DNA from: an uncultured Clostridia bacterium
Lineage (GTDB): Bacteria > Bacillota > Clostridia > Oscillospirales > Ruminococcaceae
Assembly (NCBI GenBank): GCA_947632425.1
Contig: CANRPG010000001.1
Span: 1 to 34,444, forward strand
Reading direction: 5' to 3'
DNA length: 34,444 bases
Position numbers and translations under genes: made by a program. The notes under the pieces are model-generated. The model was given only the letters and a program-made list of their open reading frames with translations. It was not told where the DNA came from and did no database searches. Positions 15,820 through 24,979 of this stretch are shown piece by piece (the first letter of the stretch is position 1; every line of letters starts with the position of its first letter).

Positions 15820-17190
15820 ATGCAAAAGATAAACAAGCATGAAGTAATAGATGAGATAGTTAATAAGATATGTGGTATGATAGGCGACGATACGACCGGC
15901 GGTGAGGCATATGACGATAACGCTCTGGGGTTTGGGGCGGTAATGAGCAAGACTGACGAAACTCGCAAACACCGCGACGCCGATGATGAGACATACCGCC
16001 GCTATATATGGGATATGCTCAACTCGCTTCTCAATGAAAGCAGCGACTATATTGCTTCAAACGGCGAGACGGTATATATCAGCCCTGATGACAAAGCTGT
16101 TATAGTTGAACGGGTATTCGGCAATTTTCGCGGTCTGGGACTATTAGAACCGATACTTATAGATGATAACATAACCGAAATAATGATAAACGGCCCCGAC
16201 AATATTTTTATTGAAAAGGACGGCAATGTAATGCGGCTGGATCAGCGCTTTGGTAGCACTACCGAAGAAGGTACGAAGCAGCTGAGGAAAATAATATACC
16301 GCATAGTTTACGAATGCGGAAGAGAAGTCAATGAGTCAAACCCGATAGTTGACGCAAGGCTTAAAGACGGTTCAAGAGTAAACATCGTTTTGAGACCTAT
16401 AGCGCTTAAAGGCGACACGGTAACCATACGTAAATTTTCAAAAAAGCCGATGAGCATTGAAAAGCTGATATCATACGGCTCTATAACAAACGATATAGCC
16501 ATGAAGCTGAAAAAGCTTGTCGCGGCAAAATACAACATATTTATAAGCGGCGGTACAGGCAGCGGCAAGACAACGTTTCTGAACGCGCTTTCAAACTACA
16601 TACCGTTTGACGAGCGTGTTATAACGATAGAGGACTCGGCAGAATTGCAGATTACGGGTCTGGACAATCTTGTAAGTCTGGAAACGAAGCAGGCAAACGC
16701 GGAGGGCAAGGGCGCTATCACAATAAAAGATCTTATAAAGTCCTCGCTGAGAATGAGACCCGAAAGGATAGTTGTAGGCGAGGTGCGCGGTGAAGAAGCG
16801 CTGGATATGCTTCAGGCGATGAATACCGGTCATGACGGTTCGCTCTCTACCGGTCACGCAAACTCTGCGAAGGATATGCTCACGAGGCTGGAGACAATGG
16901 TGCTTCAGGGAGCCTCGGGACTGCCGCTGGACGCGGTGCGCAGGCAGATAGGCTCTGCACTGGATCTGATAGTGCACCTTTCAAGAATGAGGGATCATTC
17001 GCGAAAGGTAGTTGAGATAACCGAGGTGCTGGGATATGAAAAAGGCGAGATAGTCTTAAATCCTCTGTATGTTTTTAAAGAAGATGAAAATTCTACGCCG
17101 GAACACGTTTCAGGCAAGCTGGTAAGAACAGAAAACCCCATGCACAACAAGGAAAAGATGAGGTTGGCAGGCGTTTCTGATGATTTTTGA
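15820..17190 (+). CDS. tadA: TadA/CpaF-type pilus assembly ATPase
   Basis: This 456-residue secretion ATPase powers assembly of the Tad pilus at the inner face of the membrane. The start is ATG 15820 with GGGAG 8 nt upstream; a TTG at 15781 inside tadZ is less likely. Motifs run in the expected order: the CpaF N-terminal domain with EIMINGPDNIFIEKDG, Walker A SGGTGSGKTTF (Lys250), the Asp-box ITIEDSAELQ, Walker B-type RPERIVVGEVRGEEALDML and the His-box TGHDGSLSTGHANS. Length is normal for CpaF. The spacing of 28 nt to tadZ and 15 nt to tadB supports one operon. Confidence 0.95.
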   Translation: MQKINKHEVIDEIVNKICGMIGDDTTGGEAYDDNALGFGAVMSKTDETRKHRDADDETYRRYIWDMLNSLLNESSDYIASNGETVYISPDDKAVIVERVFGNFRGLGLLEPILIDDNITEIMINGPDNIFIEKDGNVMRLDQRFGSTTEEGTKQLRKIIYRIVYECGREVNESNPIVDARLKDGSRVNIVLRPIALKGDTVTIRKFSKKPMSIEKLISYGSITNDIAMKLKKLVAAKYNIFISGGTGSGKTTFLNALSNYIPFDERVITIEDSAELQITGLDNLVSLETKQANAEGKGAITIKDLIKSSLRMRPERIVVGEVRGEEALDMLQAMNTGHDGSLSTGHANSAKDMLTRLETMVLQGASGLPLDAVRRQIGSALDLIVHLSRMRDHSRKVVEITEVLGYEKGEIVLNPLYVFKEDENSTPEHVSGKLVRTENPMHNKEKMRLAGVSDDF

Positions 17191-17205
17191 TATGAGGTCG
17201 TGCGT

Positions 17206-18015
17206 ATGAAAAAAACAAAAGAAAAGATCAAAAAGGAAAAAACAAGCAGAAAAAAGAAGTTGGTCGAGAACAAGGGCATAACGGGCGCAGGCACCGATTA
17301 TACCGTATACATACTGACTTTTCCGCAGAAGATGTTTGCGGTGCTGTGCGGCTTTGTTATAGGTTTCGGCGCAAGCTACATATATTATGAAAATATGATA
17401 CTGGCGGTCATAGTGGGACTTGCAGCCGCTTATAAGGCTATCTCGATATACAGAAACATGAAGCAGGACAAGCGTTCAAAGGCTCTCAGGCTGCAATTCC
17501 GCGATATGCTGGAGTCTCTCAGCAGCGCATATACCGTAGGAATGACTGAAAAAAGAGCGTTTGAGGCGGCATACGAATCTATGAAGTTAGAGCATGGAGA
17601 GAACTCGTATATTGCGCAGGAGCTGGAGCTTATATGCAATGCATATAATCGGAATCTTGAAATACGTACTATGCTCAACGATTTTGCGCAGAGAAGCGGT
17701 CTGGACGACGTGCAAAGTTTTGCAAGCGTATTTTACGTGTCTGCCGAGCTGGGCGGAAACATAGCAAAAGTAATACGCGAGACGAGAGATATAATAGGCG
17801 ATAAAATAGAGACCGAACTGGAAATACAAACTATGGTGGCAGGTCAGAAAAATCAGCTGAATATTCTTGCTGTTATGCCGCTTGTAATGTCTGTGTTCAC
17901 AAAAACTTTCGGCAGCGCGGGCGGCGCGCTTGCAATAACGGTCAAGACTGTTGCCCTGCTTATGTTTGTGTTTGCATATTGGCTGGGTACGCGCATAGTG
18001 GATATCAAGGTCTGA
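17206..18015 (+). CDS. tadB: TadB-like inner membrane platform protein
   Basis: This 269-residue membrane protein has a T2SSF-type domain. A very basic N-terminus (KKTKEKIKKEKTSRKKK) precedes two helices at about 42-85. A cytosolic T2SSF part follows (RDMLESLSSAYTVGMTEKRAFE, then FYVSAELGGNIAKVIRETR), then C-terminal helices. ATG 17206 is preferred over GTG 17200 because GAGG sits 8 nt before it. It should form the rotating platform with TadC above the TadA ATPase. Confidence 0.88.
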   Translation: MKKTKEKIKKEKTSRKKKLVENKGITGAGTDYTVYILTFPQKMFAVLCGFVIGFGASYIYYENMILAVIVGLAAAYKAISIYRNMKQDKRSKALRLQFRDMLESLSSAYTVGMTEKRAFEAAYESMKLEHGENSYIAQELELICNAYNRNLEIRTMLNDFAQRSGLDDVQSFASVFYVSAELGGNIAKVIRETRDIIGDKIETELEIQTMVAGQKNQLNILAVMPLVMSVFTKTFGSAGGALAITVKTVALLMFVFAYWLGTRIVDIKV

Positions 18016-18030
18016 CGGGGGTGTTTTTCA

Positions 18031-18924
18031 ATGTATGGACTTATGCTCATATGTGCCGCTTTGGCAACGATATTATGCGTGATATGGCTGTATCTGTATA
18101 TTAAATTCAAAAAGCAGTATTCGGGAATGCTGGACGGCGTGGATTCAAAGATATTTGCATTTAAGCAAATATACTTTTTGGGCTTTGGCGTAATAGAGAT
18201 ATATGAACATATCAAAAGATACAAGATAACAGCCAACGCAAAGGCTGTTAAGAAGATGAAAGAGCTTGCAGAGGTGTTCGGCAGACCTAATGCGGAACTT
18301 TATTACTATATAAGCGCTGCGGCAACTATATCGCTCGTGCTCACCTTTGTTCCGCTGGGGCTTATGATGGTATGCCTTGTGCAGTCTGCGACGGGCGTGC
18401 TGCTGGGAGCGCTGATACCGATCGCTGTTATAAACGGTCTGAGGACAAGCATAATTACGGCTATAAAAGACAAGAAGGATTCTATACTCAGCGAATTTCC
18501 CAGAATGGTATCAAAACTTACTCTTCTTGTCAATGCCGGAATGCTTGTAAGAAGAGCATGGGATGAAGTCGCGAAGTCCAACTATGAGAATGCTTTGTAT
18601 GAAGAAATGAGAAATACTTCAAAGGATATCCAGGAGGGAATGTCTATAAAAGACGCAATGGATTCTTTTGCCGACAGATGCGGTCTTAAAGAAATAAGAA
18701 AATTTGCTTCGATATATGTACAGGCGGTAAACAGGGGAGCATCGGAGTCGATAGCCTCGATGAAGGCTATGGCTGATGATGCGTGGGAACAGAAAAAGCA
18801 GATATCAAAGCAAAAAGGCGAGATAGCCTCTCAGAAACTGCTTGTGCCGAACCTTATAATGTTTTTCGGTATCATAATAGTTGTTCTTGTGCCAATGATA
18901 GCTTCTATAATGGGAAGCTTTTAA
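18031..18924 (+). CDS. tadC: TadC-like inner membrane platform protein
   Basis: This 297-residue protein is the partner of TadB. It has an N-terminal helix (3-28), two central helices around 90-135, a cytosolic T2SSF domain (SEFPRMVSKLTLLVNAGM, then IKDAMDSFADRCGLKEIRKFASIYVQ) and a C-terminal helix (PNLIMFFGIIIVVLVPMIAS). The order tadA-tadB-tadC is the standard one. A purine-rich GACGGGGG precedes the ATG. There is a 27-nt gap before the pilin gene. Confidence 0.88.
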   Translation: MYGLMLICAALATILCVIWLYLYIKFKKQYSGMLDGVDSKIFAFKQIYFLGFGVIEIYEHIKRYKITANAKAVKKMKELAEVFGRPNAELYYYISAAATISLVLTFVPLGLMMVCLVQSATGVLLGALIPIAVINGLRTSIITAIKDKKDSILSEFPRMVSKLTLLVNAGMLVRRAWDEVAKSNYENALYEEMRNTSKDIQEGMSIKDAMDSFADRCGLKEIRKFASIYVQAVNRGASESIASMKAMADDAWEQKKQISKQKGEIASQKLLVPNLIMFFGIIIVVLVPMIASIMGSF

Positions 18925-18951
18925 ATATACGGAGAAAGGTGGTGGGACGTT

Positions 18952-19206
18952 ATGTTGGATAGAATATCAGTAGCTCTTTACTGTGCGTATTCAAATGTAA
19001 AGATCAAATTCATGAAACTTGCCAAAGAAGAATCGGGCAGCATGATGGAGACAGTTATACTTATCCTTATTGCCGTAATTTTAGCCGGACTTATAATTAA
19101 CTTTCTGACAAAAGACGGTTTTGAACTTTCTGACGGCTCAACAGGTGGACTGCTTCAGTTTTTATTTGATAAGATCAAGACTTCGATCAACGAACTATTC
19201 GCTTAG
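18952..19206 (+). CDS. Flp-like type IVb pilin
   Basis: This 84-residue protein has the pilin layout: a leader of about 28 residues with positive charge, the processing region EESGSMMETV, and a hydrophobic helix ILILIAVILAGLIINFLT. A polar C-terminal part follows. The Glu in SMMETV matches the +5 Glu of mature type IVb pilins only if cleavage falls before the Gly (S|GSMME); a cut after the Gly would place it at +4. So the site is slightly unusual. The canonical Flp Glu-Tyr pair is absent (Glu-Thr). AGAAAGGTGG precedes the ATG. It lies directly after tadC and just before a strong RNA hairpin, as expected for the major pilin subunit. Confidence 0.8.
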   Translation: MLDRISVALYCAYSNVKIKFMKLAKEESGSMMETVILILIAVILAGLIINFLTKDGFELSDGSTGGLLQFLFDKIKTSINELFA

Positions 19207-19223
19207 CGCGCAGAAAAGATCAT

Positions 19224-19260
19224 CTGTCATTTGTTGCTGCTACACCGCAATAGATGGCAG
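19224..19260 (+). promoter_or_regulatory. Intercistronic 14-bp hairpin after the pilin gene
   Basis: Bases 19224-19237 pair with 19247-19260 over 14 consecutive positions (three G-T pairs) around a 9-nt loop, TGCTACACC. No T-run follows, so it is not a normal terminator. It sits 17 nt after the pilin stop in an otherwise empty 126-nt gap. It could protect the upstream pilin mRNA from 3' decay or act as a processing site, raising pilin level over the rest of the operon. Confidence 0.68.
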
Positions 19261-19332
19261 CTCTCAAAGCGGCGGAGGGAAACTTTTGCTGTTTTGAAAG
19301 CTGTAGAGCTTATCAATACCAGAGGTGAAACA

Positions 19333-20058
19333 ATGAGAAAGCTGCGAAAATGTTTGAAGGAGGAAAACGGCGCTGCCATGCTTATAGAGGCGGTCGTTAT
19401 CTATCCTATAGTTTTTCTGGCGATATTTTTTTTGATATATGTCGGTTTGTTTATACTGCAATATATGAGCGTTTCGGCATATGCGCAGAAAGTAGCGCTG
19501 CTTGCCTCCAGAGAGGTCGCGTTTCCGGGGTATATATCTTTGGTGAGCGAGGACGTTTATACTACTGCTGCCGTAGAAGCAGACCTTGGCACCGATTCCG
19601 ACGGAGATCAGGCGACGTCGTTCAAAGGCATGGTAAAGATGAACTTTGACCCAAAAAATGCTCAGGTAAATGCTTATCGCTACTGGGGCGATCCGCTGAG
19701 CAGTGAGAGCAAGACTGTGCTGGTGAACATATTGAAAGAAATGGTGGATAAAAATTCGCTTATCGGCGCTGAAGGAGAAGTAACGGCTTCGGTGGAAGCT
19801 GAGAATTATTTTGTAACACAATATGTAAAGGTAAGCGTTTCGCAGCCGCTTGCAGGTTTTGCGGTACTCGATTTCTTCGGCATTGAACAGCCGACGGTAT
19901 CTGCCACTGTGCAGGCATCGGTCAACGATACCGATGAACTGGTGCGCAACGTAGATTTCGCCGCTGATGCGATAAAAGCCATTGCTAAGAAGCTCGGCAT
20001 AGACGCCGGCAGCATAAAGAAAAAATTCAAAGATGCAAAGAGCTTTTTAGGATTATGA
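19333..20058 (+). CDS. TadE-like pseudopilin
   Basis: This 241-residue protein starts at ATG 19333 with AGAGGTG upstream; the frame extends further upstream through the RNA hairpin, but that start has no binding site. The N-terminus has the TadE pattern ENGAAMLIEAVVIYPIVFLAIFFLIYVG: a short basic leader, Gly, Glu at +5/+6 and a long hydrophobic helix. The outside part contains beta-type sequence and a helical tail. TadE/F pseudopilins are minor pilus subunits cut by the prepilin peptidase. It lies between the pilin and the giant TadG-like gene. Confidence 0.83.
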   Translation: MRKLRKCLKEENGAAMLIEAVVIYPIVFLAIFFLIYVGLFILQYMSVSAYAQKVALLASREVAFPGYISLVSEDVYTTAAVEADLGTDSDGDQATSFKGMVKMNFDPKNAQVNAYRYWGDPLSSESKTVLVNILKEMVDKNSLIGAEGEVTASVEAENYFVTQYVKVSVSQPLAGFAVLDFFGIEQPTVSATVQASVNDTDELVRNVDFAADAIKAIAKKLGIDAGSIKKKFKDAKSFLGL

Positions 20059-20083
20059 TGATTTTTGAGGAGTAGTTTGTGAT

Positions 20084-23000
20084 ATGAAGCTTATGAGACT
20101 TATGAGAAAATGCAAAGGCTCTATTTCTATATTTCTGTGCCTGATATTACTGCCGATGGTCACATACGCCACGCTTATCATAGATGCGAGCCGGTTGCAG
20201 TCTGCCCGTGTTGCGGTTTCAACTGCCGGAGATCTTACTATGAATGCAGCTTTGTCTGAATATGAGCAGGTGCTGGAGGATATGTACGGCATTTTTGCTG
20301 TGGCGCAGACAGAAGGAGAACTGAAAGATTCTCTCATGGCATACTATCAGCAGACGATAGAGTCCTCGCTTATCGGCTCGGAAGCTGAAGATGAATATGC
20401 GAAGATGCTGTCTGAAGAGATAGTGGATATGGTGTTCAGCGAGGAAGGCTTTGATTATGATAATTTTCTGCAAATGAAGCTGGAAGATTTTTCATACGAG
20501 CCTGTTCCCGGCACGGAACTTGCAAATCCTGCCATGCTGAAAAGGCAGATAATCGACTACATGAAATATAAAGGACCGCTCTCGGTGGTTTCTACACTTA
20601 TGCCCAAGCTTGATTTTCTTAAAGATTCTTCAAAGCAGACAGAGGTGCTTACCAAAAAGGTAGAATACACAGAGCAGCTCAATTCGCTGAACGACCCTTG
20701 CAGCAAGGCCTACAATGCAATAGTGGGAAGTATCGTTGATAACGAACGCAAAGCGGACGGCTACAATTCTTATGCAGGCAATTATAATAATTTGTTGAAA
20801 GACTTCAAGACCTCTGTAACGGCGGCGATCGAAGAGGCGCAGGAAAATTTCAAGTATATGTCGGAATGTGACATTCTGCGTAACAACTGCTTTTTGCTTA
20901 CTGCTCCGATCACGTTTGAAGGCTTATGGGCTGAAAGCGGCGGACAAGACGAGATAGACAAAATATATGATCCGAACACAAAGCTTTACGAAATGGACAA
21001 AAAAGAACTGTATGATCTGCTTGTTTCCGTTTCATCTGCCTATAGCGAGATAATCGCGCTTGACACAGAAAAAAGCGGCGGTCTTTTCAGTGATAATATA
21101 GACGAAGTCAGCATATACGAGACTCAGCCGGGCAATGCAGGCAAACTTGACAGCGCTTTTACTGTAGGCATAAGGAGAAGAGAGGGCAACTTATATCCTT
21201 CGATTGCCACGATCGGCGAATATGGCAGTTGGATAGCAATTTTAGATGCGCCCGAGAAAGAGAATTCAATTTCTCTTTTTGAACGAAGATTTGATTTTCA
21301 GCAGGGATTCGCAGGACATGATCTGGAGCTTCAGAAATTTGTGAAGTGGTATCAAAAGCTGCAAAAGTTCCGCACGATATATGATGATGTTTTTGAAGAG
21401 TACGAGATGCGTTGCAGACTGGAAGCAGAGAAAAAGACAGGCAGCGCAGATTCCGACCTGATAGATATTGAGCTTGAAAGTGATGAGAATTATGTTGCGC
21501 GCCTGAACAGCAAGAAGATGATAGACACTATTTCGGAAGAGATAAAATTAACCTATTATGACGAGTTTGCCGACTTTCTCAAGAAGCTGAACGACTGCGA
21601 TATATATAACACAGGCGGTCGCCTCTTTTGTGATGCAGCGACTGAGCTGTTGTTCAGATACCGCGATGCTCTGTACAGTGCCGAAGTAAAACTGGAAACT
21701 CTCAATGAGGCGCTCGATACTATAAAAAAGACACTTGGCGAGATAGATAAGACAAAGGAAAGCTGGCAGAAGTCTATAGACTCTCTGAGTTCAAAAAGTT
21801 CAACAAGGTCAAGTATGCAAAGCGACTTTGATACTACTACGGAAAGTTTTGACGAGGAAGACGTTACAGCCCTTCAGGAAGCTGCAAACGCAAGAATTTC
21901 GCAGATAAAAGCTCTGATAGAGCAGCTTGAAACTGTAAAATACCTTGATGCAACCGTTATTCTCGGCTTCGGTCATATCAATTATATGGACAGCCCATAT
22001 TATGAACAGTATGTATTAAGCAACAAGTCTGACCCGGCAAACACCGCTGCGGCTGCTGCTTCTCATGCGGACGAAATGATAGCGAACTATTTTACGCAGC
22101 AAGTAATGCCGGGCTCTTTTGTCGCGCTGGATCTGATAGACGGTCAGAAACCGAACGGCGAGTATGACGATAGTGAAAGATTCTTCCTGACTTTGAAGAG
22201 CATATGCGAGCCCGAACAGGGCAAAGAGCTCAGCGAGGAAGATAAGGAATGCTATGAAAACGCGATGGAGTATGCCAAAGTAGATGACAAGGACGGCAGA
22301 CCCGTGCAGAAAGGCGACGATGACGCTTCCGGTTCGTCGGGAGGCTCGGGGCAGCAGGGAACCGTATCGGTAGACATCGGCGGAGTATTGCAGGAAATAC
22401 AGGATTATATGAAAGATCCGTATAATGACAAGGACAAAGATGACGGCGGCTCGAAAGATAAATCGGACGATGATGATAAGGAAGAAAATTACAGCGTATC
22501 TGCGCCCGATATCAAAGATGACGGAAAAGTAGAGGGACAACCCAGCAATTCGCTGAAAAATGCTACGAGCCTGCTCAGCAAGCTTTCTGATATAGGCAGA
22601 ACGGTAAGGGATAATGTATATCTCGAAGAGTATTTTACAGAAATGTTCACCTGCCAGACCGATGCCAAGCTAAAGCCGGGCGAACTGATACTGCTCAGCG
22701 GATATACTAACGATGATCCCGACGAGGCTTACAGAGTTGTAAATACAAATACCGACTGGTACGGCAACGAGGTAGAATACATACTTTGGGGCGATGCCAC
22801 GCTGAAAAACAACAGGGTCAAGACCGAAGCGCTTATATATACTATCCGTTTTGCTCTGAACGCTGTATATGCATTTACGGCATCTGATATTCAGGCGTTT
22901 GCTTTTGAAGCGGCATCGGCGATAGCAGGTTGGACTGTTGTTGGCGTGCCGATAGTTCAGGCTTGCATAACCATTGCGCTTGCGCTGGCAGAGAGCGCGC

Positions 23001-24118
23001 TTGACTTGCAGGCTCTGAAGGACGGAAAAGATGTTCCGATATATAAAAGCACTACGACTTTCCAGTGTTCTCCTACCCAGGCATTAAAAACTCTTGTCAG
23101 CGGCGCGGTTGAAAAGGCAGCAGAAGCGGTCAGCAATGAACTGGATAAAAAATTAGACGAAATAGCCGATAAGGCATACAAAACTATCGGCGATGCTATG
23201 GGCGATATAACGAATTATGTCAATAATTTTATAGATGAGCAGGCAGACGGCGTCAAGACGGCTATAAAGCAGCAGTTTGTGGCTCCGGTAATAAACAGTA
23301 TAACTCCGCTGCTGTCAGAAGTGCAGAATGCGTCAAGCAATGCGGATAAGCTTATTTCCGACACTGTAGATACTACCTTTGCAACGATAGAAAGCAATAT
23401 CAACAGCATAAACGACGGCACTACAAAGGAGCTTATCCAGCAGTTTTATGAAAGATTCAAAAGCGAGATAAAGTCTGAACTGACGGACAAGATACATGAT
23501 TATTTATCCAAGGTAAGCGATCAAGCAAGCACGGACAGCCTGAACGCGGCGATATCGGGTGTAATAGACAGCAAGATCGACGATTTTTCAGGTGATATAC
23601 AACATAAAATGGAAGAATACAAAGATAACATTATGGAAAAGGTAAAAGCCGCCGGCGACAAGCCTATAGGAGATCTGAAAAGCTTCATGCATGAAAGGAT
23701 AAATGATTTTGCAGGCGATCTGAGCGGAAAGATCAATGATTCTTTTTCGGGAATTGATTCAAAGCAGCTGGATACAACTTCTGCATCGCAGAGTTTTACT
23801 TTGAATTATAAAGAGTACTGCAAGATATTTGTTCTGATAAGTATTGGGCGCAACGAAACAGCCATGCTGCAAAGAGCGGGCGCGCTTATGCAGGTGAATG
23901 TTCAGAATGCCGTACACGATGCTAACCCTGACTTTAAACTGACATCTGCCAACACCATGGTTTCGGTGTCGGCAGACGTAAAGCTTGGCACTCTTATGCC
24001 GTGGGCGGTATCAGATGAAGAAAATGATGCCGCAGCCGATTCCGGTCTTTCTCTGGATTTTTCTGATCTGGGCGATAACAGCATAAGCATACATTACAAC
24101 GGAATGTTCGGATACTAA
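20084..24118 (+). CDS. Giant TadG/DUF5702-like pilus-associated protein
   Basis: This 1344-residue protein begins CKGSISIFLCLILLPMVTYATLIIDASRLQ: a short basic head and a pseudopilin-like membrane helix at about 12-33, then a TadG-type ASRLQSARVAVSTAGDLTMNA stretch. I assign it to the clostridial DUF5702 group from memory. The outside part has long helical, coiled-coil-like sections (residues about 540-620 and 1020-1240). An Asp/Lys/Gly/Ser-rich linker lies near 735-805, and a hydrophobic segment near 935-975 may be a second membrane region. Typical TadG proteins are much shorter (about 400-600), so the size is notable. GAGGAG lies 11 nt upstream. It may be a pilus tip or base component. Confidence 0.78.
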   Translation: MKLMRLMRKCKGSISIFLCLILLPMVTYATLIIDASRLQSARVAVSTAGDLTMNAALSEYEQVLEDMYGIFAVAQTEGELKDSLMAYYQQTIESSLIGSEAEDEYAKMLSEEIVDMVFSEEGFDYDNFLQMKLEDFSYEPVPGTELANPAMLKRQIIDYMKYKGPLSVVSTLMPKLDFLKDSSKQTEVLTKKVEYTEQLNSLNDPCSKAYNAIVGSIVDNERKADGYNSYAGNYNNLLKDFKTSVTAAIEEAQENFKYMSECDILRNNCFLLTAPITFEGLWAESGGQDEIDKIYDPNTKLYEMDKKELYDLLVSVSSAYSEIIALDTEKSGGLFSDNIDEVSIYETQPGNAGKLDSAFTVGIRRREGNLYPSIATIGEYGSWIAILDAPEKENSISLFERRFDFQQGFAGHDLELQKFVKWYQKLQKFRTIYDDVFEEYEMRCRLEAEKKTGSADSDLIDIELESDENYVARLNSKKMIDTISEEIKLTYYDEFADFLKKLNDCDIYNTGGRLFCDAATELLFRYRDALYSAEVKLETLNEALDTIKKTLGEIDKTKESWQKSIDSLSSKSSTRSSMQSDFDTTTESFDEEDVTALQEAANARISQIKALIEQLETVKYLDATVILGFGHINYMDSPYYEQYVLSNKSDPANTAAAAASHADEMIANYFTQQVMPGSFVALDLIDGQKPNGEYDDSERFFLTLKSICEPEQGKELSEEDKECYENAMEYAKVDDKDGRPVQKGDDDASGSSGGSGQQGTVSVDIGGVLQEIQDYMKDPYNDKDKDDGGSKDKSDDDDKEENYSVSAPDIKDDGKVEGQPSNSLKNATSLLSKLSDIGRTVRDNVYLEEYFTEMFTCQTDAKLKPGELILLSGYTNDDPDEAYRVVNTNTDWYGNEVEYILWGDATLKNNRVKTEALIYTIRFALNAVYAFTASDIQAFAFEAASAIAGWTVVGVPIVQACITIALALAESALDLQALKDGKDVPIYKSTTTFQCSPTQALKTLVSGAVEKAAEAVSNELDKKLDEIADKAYKTIGDAMGDITNYVNNFIDEQADGVKTAIKQQFVAPVINSITPLLSEVQNASSNADKLISDTVDTTFATIESNINSINDGTTKELIQQFYERFKSEIKSELTDKIHDYLSKVSDQASTDSLNAAISGVIDSKIDDFSGDIQHKMEEYKDNIMEKVKAAGDKPIGDLKSFMHERINDFAGDLSGKINDSFSGIDSKQLDTTSASQSFTLNYKEYCKIFVLISIGRNETAMLQRAGALMQVNVQNAVHDANPDFKLTSANTMVSVSADVKLGTLMPWAVSDEENDAAADSGLSLDFSDLGDNSISIHYNGMFGY

Positions 24119-24136
24119 AATAAAACGGGGAATAGT

Positions 24137-24979
24137 ATGAAGGTCAAAAATCAGAATGAAAAGGGCGCTCTGGCAATAGAAGCGGTATTGGGTCTTACGA
24201 TCTTTATGCTGGTCATACTGGCGCTGATGTTTATGGCGCTTATTATACGCGTTCAGGCATCGGTACAGTATGCTCTGGGGCAGACCGCAAAAGAGATCTC
24301 GGGCTATTATTATCTTATAGACAAGCTGGGTCTTGCCTCTGTATCGTCCGGCAACTCTTCGTCTGCCGAAGCTAAGCTTGGCGATCTCAATGATACCATA
24401 GGCTATGTTCTTGAGTTTTCGGGCGATGCGGCAGATACCATAAGCAATTTTGACATTTCGGCTGACATGACCGACTGGGACGCGCTGAAAAACGGCGCTG
24501 ATGATATAGAAAGGCTGCGCGCCGAGGCGCAAAAAATAAATTCATCGCTCGAAGCTTTGAGTTCTCATGACCCTATGGAGCAGTTTCAGGCGGTAATAGC
24601 AGTATTCGGGCGGTCGTTTATAAACAGGAATCTGTCCTGCCTGATAAGCGGAACGGTCTGCCAGAACCTTATGCCCAAGTATCTCACATCGGGAGATATA
24701 GATGAATTTTACGAAAAAATGGGTATAGAGGATATGGATCTTTCAAAGTCGCAGCTTTTAATGGATGGGCGCTCTGTCAAGCTGGTGGCGCAGTACACTA
24801 TCAATACAAAGGCGCTGACTTTCGGAATGATAGATACCGAACTTAAGTTCAGACAGGTAGTCACAACAGCGGCGTGGGTAACGCCCAACGGCGATACTAT
24901 AACAGGTCTTGCGGATATAAAACCGAAGTTCCCTGAAAATGATGTCAAAGGTAACGATGAAGATGATACCGATAGTTAA
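24137..24979 (+). CDS. TadE/TadF-like pseudopilin 2
   Basis: This 280-residue protein starts KNQNEKGALAIEAVLGLTIFMLVILALMFMAL. G|ALAIE gives a clean type IV prepilin-like site with Glu at +5, followed by a membrane helix of about 25 residues. The rest is extracellular, with a helical middle (residues about 125-165). GGGGAAT precedes the ATG. Its last 23 nt overlap the prepilin peptidase gene, so translation of the two is probably coupled. A minor pilin role is likely. Confidence 0.82.
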   Translation: MKVKNQNEKGALAIEAVLGLTIFMLVILALMFMALIIRVQASVQYALGQTAKEISGYYYLIDKLGLASVSSGNSSSAEAKLGDLNDTIGYVLEFSGDAADTISNFDISADMTDWDALKNGADDIERLRAEAQKINSSLEALSSHDPMEQFQAVIAVFGRSFINRNLSCLISGTVCQNLMPKYLTSGDIDEFYEKMGIEDMDLSKSQLLMDGRSVKLVAQYTINTKALTFGMIDTELKFRQVVTTAAWVTPNGDTITGLADIKPKFPENDVKGNDEDDTDS

